Counted from the first letter of the stretch, positions 33,693 through 45,501 are shown. The stretch: DNA of 64,000 nucleotides from Kitagawia praeruptora (GCA_037693485.1 CM075346.1:46298001-46362000); one strand, 5' to 3'. Made by a program: numbers and translations. The notes: generated from the sequence alone by a model not told the origin.

Positions 33693-33799
33693 TTGCTGAC
33701 ATGGCAACTACTACAGCTGTTACTAATAGAATGACAGCTAGCCATATGACTAAACTCTGACTTTATTAACTTGGGTTGACTGTTCTTGAGTTGACTGTG
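33693..33799 (-). repeat. Inverted fragment of the Copia LTR inside the internal region
   Basis: This stretch is the reverse complement of the LTR segment that starts eight or so bases into the LTR (about 33147-33253). Where the two LTRs differ (33154 T, 45238 C) it agrees with the right LTR. It lies between leader sequence and the first RT codons, where gag, protease and integrase should be. Confidence 0.88.
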
Positions 33800-34055
33800 G
33801 CTGCTAGTAATAAATGGCCACTACATCAGTTAGACGTGAATAATGCGTTTTTGCATGGTACTTTGAAAGAAGAGGTCTATATGCGAGTCCCAGATGGCAT
33901 ACATAATCCTCTTAATCTGGTATGTTTACTTAAAAAATCTCTTTATGGGTTAAAACAAGCCTCTCGTGAGTGGCACTCTAAATTGGTTGAGGAGTTATTG
34001 TGTCAAGGATTTCATCAATCTAAGAACGATTATAGTTTGTTTCTTAAACGTCAAA
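33800..34055 (+). pseudogene. Copia pol, RT part 1
   Basis: The frame reads from TVAASNKWPLHQLDVNNAF through LYGLKQASREWHSKL to the CACTA-3 insertion, typical of Ty1/copia reverse transcriptase. The start of RT and all upstream domains are absent. The frame resumes at 44227 once CACTA-3 and one TSD copy are disregarded. Confidence 0.92.
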
Positions 34056-34067
34056 CACTACAGCAAA

Positions 34068-34265
34068 TCAGGCTAAATTCGACCGCTAAAAATCGGTTGA
34101 ATTTAGCTAAATTCGACCGTAAACAGTTGTTAAAAGACTAAATTCGACTGAAATGAAGCCGGTCGTTTTTTAAGGCGTCGAATTTACCAATTTAGTCGAA
34201 TTTAGGGGGGGCGGCTAAATTCGACCGGCTAAATTCGACCGGTTTACCGGCTAAATTCGACCGAA
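34068..34265. repeat. CACTA-3 subterminal repeats, left
   Basis: About ten copies of CTAAATTCGACCG or its complement, some abutting. This is the presumed TNPA binding region. Isolated copies also occur at 35034-35062 and 35335-35390. Confidence 0.8.
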
Positions 34266-34783
34266 TGCGGTTGTTTGGTTTTATATGCCTTTTTCTTTCG
34301 AAATTCAAATCTTGTTCCAAAAAACTTGAATTTCCCGCCCAAATACTAAATTCAACCAGTGTCAGTCCAATTTGTTTTCAATCTATTTTGGTCGAACTTA
34401 TTATCCTTTTCTATTCAACCGGTTTTGGTCGAATTTGCCAGACCAAAAACCATTCTCATACACATTTTTAACCAGCTACCTGTAACCAAAACTAGGTGGC
34501 CAAAACACAATTAACACCTGTATGAAAGACATTCATCATCCCCAAAACATGCATTCAGAAAATACCCAAAAAAAATACCACAAAAAAATAAAACCATAAT
34601 TAAGTTTGGAAAAAGCCCATTAGTTACATGCAAATCTTATCAAAAGAGAAGCCATCAGAATTTAACAGAGCACAAAACTACTACATTTTAACAAAAGAGT
34701 CTAAAGCAGTGTCCAAAGGCTGATTTTTCCAGTGGCTAGTTCTAAAACAGTTCACAGTAGGCTAATGTCCAAAGGCCTAAAGG
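34266..34783. other. Non-coding CACTA-3 sequence downstream of the TNPA-like gene
   Basis: A few degenerate TTCAACCGGTTTTGGTCGAA motifs occur, but no gene. Transcription of the minus-strand genes would end here. Confidence 0.5.
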
Positions 34784-37700
34784 CTAAACCAGAGGAAACA
34801 TGTATGCTTCTAGATCTTCATCTTCATTGTTGCCTGGATCTTCATTGATGCCCTCCACCACAGACTTCTTTGGCACCTTCTTTGGCCGAGTCTCCTACAC
34901 GCAACAAGCATATCAGACCACGTAATGTGATTAAAATCAGTTTGTGCGCATATCAGACCAATATATTAGACATTACAACAATCAGAGCAAAACAGCATGC
35001 ATAAATACACATCAAATCAGGAGACTCGACCGTAAATCAGCAAATCAGGCTAAATTCGACCGCTAAACAATCAGAGCAAAACAGCATGCATAAATACACA
35101 TCAGAGCAACAAGCATATCAGACCACGTAATGCGATTAAAATCAGTTTGTGCGCATATCAGACCAATATATTAGACATTACAACAATCAGAGCAAAACAG
35201 CATGCATAAATACACATCAAATCTTACATGTAGTCTATGGACACATAAAAGTATAAACATTATGCACATATCAGCACAAAATACAAATGCCTTATAGACT
35301 GTTACGACCGAAATATAAGCGGTCAGTTTTAACAATTCAGTCGAATTTAAATAAAATCGACCGGCTAAATTCGACCGAAAGCAGTGCTATTTAACCAGGC
35401 CAGAATTTTTACCTCTTAAAAAAGCGAATCACATCACACAAGTTACGAGAGACTTAAAGTTTATTTTATCTACATTAACAAAACACTATTTGCCCAAGGT
35501 AGGAACAGACTTGCCTGAAATCTCTCAGCTGCCTGGGGGTCATTTGGATTTTTATCAGGATGAACCTGTCTTGCCTGTACCAGTAGAAGTTACAATAGGT
35601 AAAGAAATTGTTAGAAAGGAGTAGATGCCTACAACACTTGAAAGATATGACTACTGCCAAAAAGCTCAACAAATTGACAGATCAACACTAGGCATATATT
35701 TTCATGAAACGTGAAAGAATAGTGTCATGGACTTACTTGTAGAGGATTAACACAAAATCATGATTATGTTACACATTTTAATCCATTTACACCTTAAGAT
35801 TTCAGGACAGTCATAACTTACCAACACTCATTTAAGGATACACTACTCAACGGAATACAACAAACCAAATCGGTACCTTACACAACAGCAGTCAGGAAAA
35901 CATGATTCTCTCAATAATTTATCTCATTATGAAAAGTTGGCGGATTCCATAATAGAAGCCAAAACAAAGAACAAACGACATGCAAGGACAAACGACCGGC
36001 TAAAGTCTCTCGTAAATTTATTTTAGTTGGCAATGTGCACACTGCAGACCCCTGATTAAGTTTTAATCAACTAAACAAAAGCATACGTACACAACTTATA
36101 GTAGAAATATTATAGTAGAAATATTTGCCTAAAAAGGATGTTACCTCTGCAATGATCCTATCATTGTCCTTCACGATCTGGCGAAGCATTCCACTTGCTG
36201 CCCGAATATAATGGTTATGCATTGAACGCTGACTCGGGTCCGGAAATGCAGCAGTGGCTAAGTTACGCACCTCCTCGTCCAAAATGGATTGCTGCACCTC
36301 ATGTTCTGGTAAGGAACGAACCATCTGTGTCACCTGATCTAAGATCATAGACATCATTGTGTAAATGTCGTCTGGAACACCAATCACAGTTGACTCTTTT
36401 GCTTTTCGTTTGTTGATCAATCGCAGTGCCTCCTTTCCTCCCATAAGCTCCGCCAAGGTTTCTTGGGGATGAAGGATTACCTTCCCCTTCTTCGGGGCTC
36501 TAGCCTCAACTGTCACAGTAATGTCCCTAATTCGCTGAATTTCCCTTTGGGTACGGGGGGATGGCGGTTCATCAGTAGGTGAATTTAGCAAGTTAAGATC
36601 AGCTTCCAACTCAGCTCGCGCCTTTTTCATCTTTTCCTGCAATATGTGAAGTCAAATTGCAAAATGATAAATATGATCATCAATGATATTAAGTAATTAC
36701 AACAAATAAACCATAAAGAACAAGCATCATTCAATGCTATTAAGTAATTACAACAAATGAATCTATAACAACATGTACACAAAATTTGACCTAGTAAGTT
36801 TCTCGATTTTCAAAAAATCCAGGAGATTAATTAAGAGGCTGCTCATACATAAAAGAACAGAAAACTAAGCAAAATCATGTACTAATACGAAAGATCAAAC
36901 ATTAACAATGTCAGTGAAACAATAAAACCCCACACATTCTTTTTTGCCTAGAAAACATCAATGTCAGTGAAATAGCTTATCTTTCCACCATTTCTAATCC
37001 ACTTCATGATTTTTAGGTCATTATCTAACAAGAAAACTGCTAAATAACAGTAGTGATAATCTAACAGTAGTGACACATTTTCTGATTCTCACGCCTTTAA
37101 TAACAACGCATGTTACCACTTACATAAGAAATTTGAATTTAATAAGTGATGCCAGAACACAAACCTGTAGCTCTTTCACAACAGGGTCAGTGGGGTCGTA
37201 CACCATAGTCAAAAATTCATCATCCGGGATAGGTGATTCCCCTTTCGCCTCTCTCTCTTCATCTATTTCCTATCATATCATATGAAAAATAGACACCAAA
37301 TCAGGCAATAAACAATTTAATATGAAAATGAAGACTGATTAAACTATTTACTCCAGAGAATCATACCTCCCGTCTTTGATCATATGGTTTGGCCCCACTG
37401 CGGGAAGTAAATTCCACCATTCTTCGGGCTAGCTGGCCATTAACAGACATAGTTTTAAATTGTGGTGTTCCCCAATACTCGCAGAAAGAATTCCATACTT
37501 TTTGGGAGAAGTAGTGAGGTTTAATTATAGTAATGTCAATATCCTTCTCTGCATATCCAGCATCCAAACAAGTGTTCACCAACTTCACAAGTCGGGTCCT
37601 CTCACAACCAGTATAATACTTCCAATTTCTTTTCAGATGGGCTCTCACTACTCTATCCCCCTCTTCTGGTATGCAACCCTTGGAATAAGCATAATACTCC

Positions 37701-39230
37701 TGCCAAACCAGGTTGCATAGTATTAAAAGAAAATTAATATTCACTTTTCTACCGATTACATAATACACTCAAGCAAGGTAATAGACTGAAAAAAAAAACT
37801 ATGTTTTTTGCTTACTTTAAAACAGTTGATACAAGTGTTGAAGAAAGCTTCACGGTTAGCTCCCTTTGTAAAGATCGTATGTTCATCCCATTTCATACGA
37901 ACAATGTAACCTAGAGTTTTCTTGGGTTTAGCATCTCTGAAACTGTTACAAGATACAAATTGAATTAAAATAAAGAAACATGAACAATTATATAAGCGGC
38001 GTAAATTTAACGGCTATCTTAAGGGTTAAGTGTGAACACATGTAACACATGTATAATTTATAAAAGTGATATAATAAGTTGATAAAAATAACTTATAACC
38101 TACTATGTTGGATAACTATATATTGACAGGGATAAAATATAAGTCAAAATACTTGTACGATAAAACAAGATCAGTCGAAAGTCGTTTCTGTTTTTCAGAA
38201 TAATCTATTTAAGAAAGCAAGTAGTTGGCCTTAAGGTGAACTTTTCTATGTACGGTAAAAATGACAAACCTTAAGGTGAACTTTTATGAACTAACATACC
38301 CTTTTTGGTTATTCAGAAAGTAAACGATTGGCCTTGCATTATGGGGTGGTTTCTTCGGGTAGTCCCCTTCACAACAGTTGCGCCTTTTCCTCTCAAAGAT
38401 AACTTTCTGGCTAATTTCTCTGGCCTGGTTCCCTTCAATAAGACTTTCTTCATCACCCACTCCACTGGTCCTTTGATTGTTACCCTTCTTTGAATGTGGA
38501 CCGGCCCATGTCACCTATAAAACAAACAATAATATAAAAAGGGCTAATTTAATCAGTGTTTTCTTAGATTTAATCACTTCAAAGCTCACAAACTAAATCA
38601 AAACCTCAAACTAAACTACTACATTTTGTCGGTTTCTTATGGATAGCAAAATCCATTAAATCTCTTTCTCTAAAAACAGAGGAAAAACACATGGCATCTT
38701 TACTAGTGGAAAAATCTTAATTGTGCTAATCTCAACATATAAACATATAAACATGGAGTTTTCTCAACAAACCCACAAAAAAATTAGACGAAAAACACAT
38801 ATAAAGACAAAGACATTACTCCCTAGTCAGACAACTAATTGCAAATTACTAAACTCCGATTCATACTCAAGGATAAAACGTTTGCAAATAAACAAAACTA
38901 AAACGATAACAAAACTCAGAATAAGCACCTTAACTAAACAAGCGAAGCTGTCAATGAGTGATTAAACAAGACATATAAACATATAAACAAGACATATAAA
39001 CAAAACCCTAATTTTCAGTTTGAGAAGAATTAGACTGATTCAGCCATATAAAAACCCATAATTTATCAAAGGTGAAGAAAGAAAACAACCTGAGAGCTTC
39101 TAGTTAGTCTGAAAATCTCAATCGAGATATTCTGAGCTTCTTCAGCAGCCATTGAACCCTTCGATTGAGCCATTGAAGTCTGATGAGCCATTGAACCCTT
39201 CGATTGAACCATTGCAGTCTGATTAGCCAT
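34784..39230 (-). CDS. TNPA-like CACTA transposase accessory gene, 8 exons, 525 aa
   Basis: Exons by consensus sites and frame: 39230-39090, 38514-38300, 37936-37816, 37699-37367, 37269-37165, 36636-36145, 35574-35515, 34894-34784. Together they make 526 codons including the stop, with all phases matching. Residues 1-47 hold a QSKGSMA repeat. Residues 160-305 (VWNSFCEYWGTPQFKTMSVN) fit the Transposase_24 (Ptta/En/Spm) family. Residues 306-469 are helical. The last exon is acidic (NNEDEDLEAYMFPLV). TNPA-type proteins bind subterminal repeats and bring the ends together with the TNPD-type enzyme. The seventh exon (20 aa) is a DnaJ HPD segment; skipping it also keeps frame (505 aa). Exon borders need RNA evidence, but family and strand are clear. 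Confidence 0.82.
35515..35574 (-). CDS. Captured DnaJ exon (HPD motif) in the TNPA-like gene
   Basis: Exactly 60 nt, opened by acceptor TACAG and closed by CAG|GCAAGT, a GC-type donor. The 20 residues begin ARQVHPDKNPND, the end of helix II and the HPD loop of a plant DnaJ J-domain, resembling chloroplast/ER-type DnaJ10-like proteins. Phase 0 on both sides makes it a neutral cassette. The other J-domain helices are not seen in the element, so co-chaperone activity is unlikely. It may be spliced in or skipped. Confidence 0.8.
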
Positions 39231-39359
39231 TGAATTTCTGATTCTTGAGCGGCAAACCCTAATTTCTTGAGCGGCAAAGTCTTGAGCGGCAACCCTAATT
39301 GTGCGATGGGAAAAGAGGGAAAAGAGGGAAAAAGATTGTGCTTACACGAGTACGGAGTA

Positions 39360-39490
39360 TATATTTAATTTAGTCGAATTAATAAATTAGACTGCAGTTA
39401 GTCGAATTTAGTCGTGCACTAACTCTAGACTGAAATCGGTTGAATTTAGCCGTGTGCTCTTTTTCGACCGAAACCGATTCAATTTAATGA
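39360..39490 (-). promoter_or_regulatory. Subterminal-type motifs in the TNPA promoter region
   Basis: Between the end of the TNPD-like gene and the start of the TNPA-like gene are at least four copies of TCGAATTTAGYCGTGC or GGTTGAATTTAGCCG-like motifs, the same motif found at the element's ends. The position just upstream of the TNPA ATG (39230) suggests that the protein may bind its own promoter; this is inference. Confidence 0.55.
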
Positions 39491-39655
39491 ACCGAAATTT
39501 TACAAAACCTACTGCACTAAACTAGGTATAACACAACTAAAATCAATTCGTCCAAAAAATACACACAACTAAAATCACAATTTGATTAAAATTGATAAAT
39601 TATACTAAAAAAACTAGAACAAAATAATTATTTTAGTACATATTTAATTGATAAA

Positions 39656-42600
39656 TTACACTAAATCATCATTATCACTTAATTCGTCTTCATCTTCGTC
39701 CTCATTTTTGTCTTCGTCTTCATTTTCTTTTTGACCTTCTTCTTCGTCATTGTTATGGATCGAGTAATCATTTTCGAACATTCTCAAGTCAACGAAAAAA
39801 TTTAAGGGATCATGAATAATAGTTCTTTCGACGTGTGATGATGAAGCATTTGATAGCTCATTTTGTAAAGCATCATCATTGATTTTGGTCTTTTCTTGAT
39901 TGTGCATACTTTCATCAACTTGTCGACTCTTTGTTGTTAGAACCGTGTACCATGATGATTTTGCATTCGAGATATTTGGTGCATAGTAAACTTGATGGGC
40001 TTGGCTAGCCAACACAAAAACATCATCGGCATTTAGCTTTGACTTGACATCCACGGTTGTTATTCGGTGTCTATCAACTTTAACATGTGTCGTATGATCA
40101 AACCAATGACATTTGAAGACGATCACTTCATGTCCATTGCGATAGAAGAGTTTTAAAATTTCTTCTATTTTTCCATAATAGTTTCCATGACTTTCTTTGT
40201 AAGAACTCCCTACAATTATAAATGTAAAATATTTGTGAACAAATAATGAAGAAAAAAATACAACTTAGATGTTGAGAATAAATAAATTTTCTCACCAATG
40301 ACAACTACACCGGAATTTGGTGAAGTGAGCTCATTAGCATTTATGCAATCAAATTTGTAACCATTGCATTTGCACGCTTTATAAGACTCCACCTTAAAAA
40401 TCGGACCTCTTATTATGTCTATAAATTTCTTCTTAAGCTCTTCATCATCTTGTACCTAAACAATATGTGAGAAACATAATAAGTAAATGTGTGTGCACAT
40501 GTATTTATGTAAAAAATGAAACACATACCCTTCTTTCGAACCAATCTCTAAATTGTTTCTTTTGAAATTGTTCCTTTTCCTCATCATTGAGATGTGTGAA
40601 TTGTTCTTGTACCAATCTTTGAAATCCACTACATAATCAAGTTGAACAACAAAAATTTAAATCATGAACTAAATTACTATTTTTATTTGAAATGAAAATG
40701 ACTTAAAAAAATCTTACCGCAAGTACTTTCCAACTTCCGGCGAATTAATGAGAACATAGTATGCCACGAGTTCATGTTCATCACTAGTCAAGATTCTATC
40801 TCTACTCCGTAGAATAGGATGTGTCGGATATGTGTACACTTCTAACAAATCGACATCATGAAACTTTTGAGGTGCCTCGTTTCGACGTAATTTCTTATGC
40901 ATTATTTCAGTTTTGGAATCGAAAAACAACGAGCAAAAGTGTACACATTCCTCCTCAATGTAGCGTTGTGCCATCGAACCCTCCGCGCGAGCTTTGTTTC
41001 CAACTTTCAATTTCAAATTGTGCAAGTATCTTTCAACAAAATACATCCAACGAAAATTAGCCGGGCCACCTAACTTACACTCGGTAGCTAAATGTAGTGG
41101 CAAATGCTCCATCGGATCAAACAAACTTGGAATGAAGACAGTTTCAAACTTTGACATTATCTTCACTATATCTTTCTCCATCTTTTGCAAATCCGTGTAC
41201 CTGAGATTCGACGAGCATAAATCTTGGAAGAAATTGCACAACTCAATGATAGGATCCGCTACATGCTTCGGAAGTAGATCACGACAAACGATAGGCAACA
41301 ATTTTTGCATGAAGACGTGACAGTCATGTGATTTCATCCCGCGAATGCAATTTGTCTTCCAGTTCACACATCTAGATATATTTGAGGCATACCCATCTGG
41401 AAGTTTCAGTGCTTCAATCCATTTGTACAACTTGTGAACTTGTTCCCTCGAAAGAACATATGGTGCATTTGGTTTCGTGTCAACACCCTGAATCCACAAC
41501 TCACGGTGTACACGTAATTCTTCACAATCCTTTCTTGCTTTTGTGTTATCCTTGGACTTGTTCGCATCACCAAGAATTGTGTAGAATATGTTGTCAAAGA
41601 CATTCTTTTCAGTGTGCATAATGTCAATGTTGTGACGAAGGCTTAGTGTCTCCCAATATGGAAGCTCAAAAAATGGAGAATAGTGAGTCCAATGATGTGT
41701 CACACCATAATCCTTCGGTTTTCTCTTCGATGACTTTCCCGGAGGGGGAAACTGTATATGCTCACACATGTTCTTCGCGAGCAATCCTGAATGCCGAGCA
41801 CACACTGATCGTGTCTCAACACTTCCAAACCTCGTACTCCGTCTTAAGGGATCATTTGGTTCCAAAAAATATCGAGCAGTGCCATAAAAAGTAGGTTTGC
41901 CACCATGTTTGAGTTGTTTAGCTTTTACCTCTCCCATACAAACATGACATGCTAACTTACCCTTGGTGGACCACCCGCTAAGCATGGCAAGTGCAGGAAA
42001 GTCGCTAACTGTCCATAAAAGTGCCGCCTTCATCATAAAATTTGTACGCGAGAACCTGTCATATGTTTCCACCCCAGTATGCCACAACACTTTCAATTCA
42101 TCAATGAGTGGTCTAAGATAAACATGTAAGTCTTTTGACGGATCCGTCGGTCCAGGAATAAGAAGAGGCATGAACATGTATGGAGCCTTAGTACACATAG
42201 ATGGGGGAAGATTGTACACAAAAGCAATCACCGGCCATACAGTATAGTCCCTAGCATGTGCATCACGAAAGGGGTCAAATCCATCAGTAGATAGTCCAAG
42301 TCTAACATTACGAACATCCTTTGAAAATCTTGGAAACCTACGATCAAATTGTTTCCATTCATCTCCATCTGCTGGGTGACTTAGCTGACCTTCAACCACA
42401 ACTCTATCGTGGTGCCATCTCATATATTTTGCAGTCTTCTCGGCCATGAATAAACGTTGCAATCTCACGGTGATTGGAAAGTAACGCAAGATCTTTTGGG
42501 GGATCTTTTGTTTTTTAGGATCTTTTTGCACTTTGTATCTGTCTTTTTTGCATACATCGCAATGTGTCTTGTTGCCATTTTCCTTGTAGTATAACATACA

Positions 42601-43242
42601 ATCATTCTCGCAAGCATCAATCTTTTCATACTCCATGTGCAACCCTTTAATCATCTTCCGCGCAGTATAGTACTTTTCGGGCAACTTATGATCATCGGGC
42701 AATACTAATCCAATGAGGTGAAGCAACTCATCAAAAGCATTGTTACTACAATTATGCTTGTTTTTCCAAGAAAGCAACTCCATTACATATTCCAATGCTG
42801 TAAAATTGGCATTGTTTGGATAAATTGGTTCGGAAGCACTGTTCACCCTTTCATAAAAAATTTTTGCCGATGCGTTGGGTTCTTCCTCGAAATCCTCACA
42901 ATCCTCAAAATCATCATCATATGCATCATACATATCATCATCTCTGTAGTTGGAAGACGTTCCAACTTCCACCCGAGGTGTATCATTCTCTCCATGACAA
43001 TCCCATCTAGTATACCATTGCATGATACCATGTCGATACAAATCAACTTTCACGGTACTAGGATTCTTATAGTATTGATTTCCACATTCTTTACATGGAC
43101 ATCTTATAAGGCCATTGTCTTCTTCTTCAAGATGATCCATAGCAAATTTAATGAAACTATCGACACCAATTTTGTACTCTTCCGTTAAGTATTTTGCCTC
43201 ATTATATCGATTACGACCAATCCAACTACGATCAAATGCCAT
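39656..43242 (-). CDS. TNPD-like CACTA transposase, 4 exons, 1112 aa
   Basis: Exons 43242-40718, 40628-40529, 40455-40296 and 40209-39656 give 1113 codons including the stop, and the splice phases agree. Residues 1-90 match the Transposase-associated domain (RCPCKECGNQY near 48). Transposase_21 spans about 200-560, with LSTDGFDPF near 317 and HTEKNVFDNIFY near 544, probably holding catalytic acidic residues. DUF4218 is at about 610-730 and DUF4216 at about 930-1010 (VIVFKCHWFDH). The C-terminus is an Asp/Glu tail (EDEDEDELSDNDDL). This is the standard domain order of plant TNPD/TNP2 enzymes, which cut CACTA ends in the nucleus. No stop or frameshift is visible. Confidence 0.9.
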
Positions 43243-43667
43243 CTACAAATTAAATATTCATACATATAAGGCAAATGCAATAAATAATATAAATTGTCAA
43301 TACAATCCTTAAGAACTAATAATATCTCAAGTTTTATTAACATATTTCACTCGTCATAATTCTATTGTGGACAAACAACAATCATAATATTTTTAGCAAC
43401 ACATTTAAGCACATAAAATTCATACATATATATCAACACATATTAAAACAAATTATCATAACAACACTAATTAAAACAAAAAAGTAAAATTTATAATACA
43501 ATAAAGCACAAAATGGAAACAATGCAAAAAAAAAAAACACTTACTTGAAGATTTTGTATGCTCACATGAACAAAAATTGATGGAAGAAAAAAAGATAATG
43601 GTGAAGGGGGGGAAAAACAAAGAAATCGGCTACTGCAAGGGAAGGAGGAAGTAGGGTTTCCAAAACA
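43243..43667 (-). promoter_or_regulatory. Upstream region of the TNPD-like gene
   Basis: A+T-rich leader-like DNA. A splice-donor-like TCAAGTAAGTG on the minus strand near 43550 suggests a 5' leader intron ending before the ATG at 43242. No coding frame. Confidence 0.4.
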
Positions 43668-44205
43668 AGAAGGCTAAATTCAACCTTTTACAGTTGAATT
43701 TAGAACGCCTACATTCAACAGAATATAGTCGCATTTAGTAAGTCTACATTCAACTACTATTGGTTGAATTTAGTACGCCTATATTCAACCGCAAGCGGTT
43801 GAATTTAGCCTTACGGGGGGAAAAATAGAGTATTCGTATATTTTGGTAAAAAATTCCCTCTTTAGGTTTCCCGCTCTTTTTTTGGGCCAACTGCCTTCGG
43901 TCGAATTTAGCCTTACGGGGGGAAAAATTAGAGTATTCGTATATCTTGGTAAAAAATTCCCTCTTTAGGTTTCCCGCTCTTTTTTTGGACCGACTGCCTT
44001 CGGTCGAATTTAGCCGCGTGCAACGAAAAAAAGCGGGAAATTTTCCGCGTAGCTTTGCCGAAAGGATAAATTCGACTGTCCGGGCCATTTTGGTCGAAAT
44101 TAGCTGTTAAATGTGACCTGATGCGGTCGAATTTATCCGGCACTACTAAATTCGACGGTTTGCCATCGTAACGAGTCCCGGTCGAATTTGTTTAGTTGAA
44201 TTTAG
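43668..44205. repeat. CACTA-3 subterminal repeats, right
   Basis: More than a dozen GGTCGAATTTAGCC-like motifs in both orientations. They include a 120-bp direct duplication (about 43795-43895 and 43908-44012) with TTGGTAAAAAATTCCCTCTT in both copies. Confidence 0.85.
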
Positions 44206-44226
44206 CCCTGTTGTGTTGTAGTGAAA

Positions 44227-45278
44227 ATGGTCGTATTTGCATAGTTGTTGTTTATGTGGATGATGTTATTTTGACGGGTGATGATTCTGATGCTATTCTA
44301 GCCTTAAAACTTCATCTTGATTCTATGTTTGGTTTAAAAGATCTTGGACTCTTACATTATTTCTTAGGAATCGAAGTCACTCATACACCTTCTGGTATTA
44401 TTCTTTGTCAACAGAAATTTGCCAAAGAACTTTTACTAGAGTCTGGTCTTGATCTTTCTCGTACTACTTCTACACCTCTTCCTGTTCACCTTAAACTCTC
44501 TCATTCTGATGGTGATCTTATTTCTAATCCTGAACTTTATCGTTCTTTAGTAGGGAAGTTGAATTACCTTACAAATACTCGCCCTGACTTGTCTTATACT
44601 GTCCAGTCTTTAAGTCAGTATATGCATTCCCCTAGAGCATCTCATTTCACTGCTTTACATCATACTTTGAAATATCTTGCTAGTACTGTAACTCAAGGAA
44701 TCCTTCTGCAAGCATCAGACCATCTTAAATTGCAGGCTTTTTCCGATGCTGACTGGGCATCTTGTGTTGATTCTCGACGTTCTATTACTGGTTATATTGT
44801 GTTATTTGGCAATTCTCCTATCACCTGGAAATCTAAAAAACAAAACACAGTTTCTAAGTCATCCGCTGAAGCCGAATACAGAGCTATGGCTTCTGCAGCA
44901 GGGGAAGTAACTTGGGTGGTCAGATTGCTTGAAGAACTGGGTGTTGATAATCTTAAACCTGTGGTTCTTCATTGTGATAATCAGTCGGCCTTACATATTG
45001 CTAAGAACCCGGTTTTTCACGAACGTACTAAACATATTGAGCTTGATTGCCATTTTACCCGAGATAAGGTGTTAGAGGGTTTGATTCAGCTCACCTATCT
45101 TCCAACTAAGTCTCAACTGACTGATGTTTTTACCAAAGTTGCTCCTTCACCACAGTTTTCTTCTCTTCTGTCCAAGCTGGGAATGATTTCTTCATCTCCC
45201 ACCTTGAGGGGGGCTATTGATTTATCAGCACAGTCAACTCAAGAACAGTCAACCCAAGTTAATAAAGTCAGAGTTTAG
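44227..45278 (+). pseudogene. Copia pol, RT part 2 and RNase H
   Basis: The frame continues from the insertion through YVDDVILTGDD (RT catalytic YVDD), TRPDLSYTVQ and DADWASC to the RNase H region SKSSAEAEYRAMA and DNQSALHIAKNP, and ends with TKVAPSPQF. The stop lies about 60 bp into the right LTR. The conserved residues look undamaged, but the gene is separated from its first part by 10 kb and lacks gag, protease and integrase. Confidence 0.93.
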
Positions 45279-45501
45279 TCATATGGCTAGCTGTCATTCT
45301 ATTAGTAACAGCTGTAGTAGTTGCCATGTCAGCAAGTTAGTTACGAGTAGTAGTAACATATATATAATTCCAACTCTGTAGTTTTTTATCATTCATTCTG
45401 TTATTTTCTGTAAAACACTTTACTCTCTATAATGTGAACTTTGTCTTCTTCATCTCTGCAACATTTCTTGTAGATTGTTCTTCATTATGCACAAATTATC
45501 A
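45215..45501 (+). repeat. Copia right LTR (287 bp)
   Basis: Direct repeat of 33131-33417, preceded by the polypurine tract and followed by the TSD TGTAC. Confidence 0.93.

Larger units (their letters stand above)
34056..44223 (-). mobile_element. CACTA-3: En/Spm-type element, apparently autonomous, 10168 bp
   Basis: It begins CACTACAGCAAATCAGGCTA and ends CCTGTTGTGTTGTAGTG, inverted termini that continue into CTAAATTCGACCG subterminal motifs. The TSD is AAA (34053-34055, 44224-44226). Both genes are on the minus strand: a TNPD-like gene (43242-39656) and downstream a TNPA-like gene (39230-34784). Their reconstructed exons keep frame throughout, which makes the element a candidate for autonomy. 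Confidence 0.93.
33131..45501 (+). mobile_element. Ty1/copia element, internally deleted, interrupted by CACTA-3
   Basis: Two 287-bp LTRs flank it, with a perfect 5-bp TSD TGTAC (33126-33130, 45502-45506), a tRNA-Met-type PBS and a polypurine tract (TTGAGGGGGG) at 45204-45213. Gag, protease and integrase are missing; only the RT/RNase H part of pol remains. A 107-bp inverted LTR fragment sits at the deletion junction. The LTRs begin TA rather than TG. The element cannot encode its own particle. Confidence 0.92.

Noticed and set aside
41382..43188. Plus-strand ORFs opposite the TNPD-like gene
   Set aside because: They are shadows of the minus-strand transposase frame, which carries all recognised domains.
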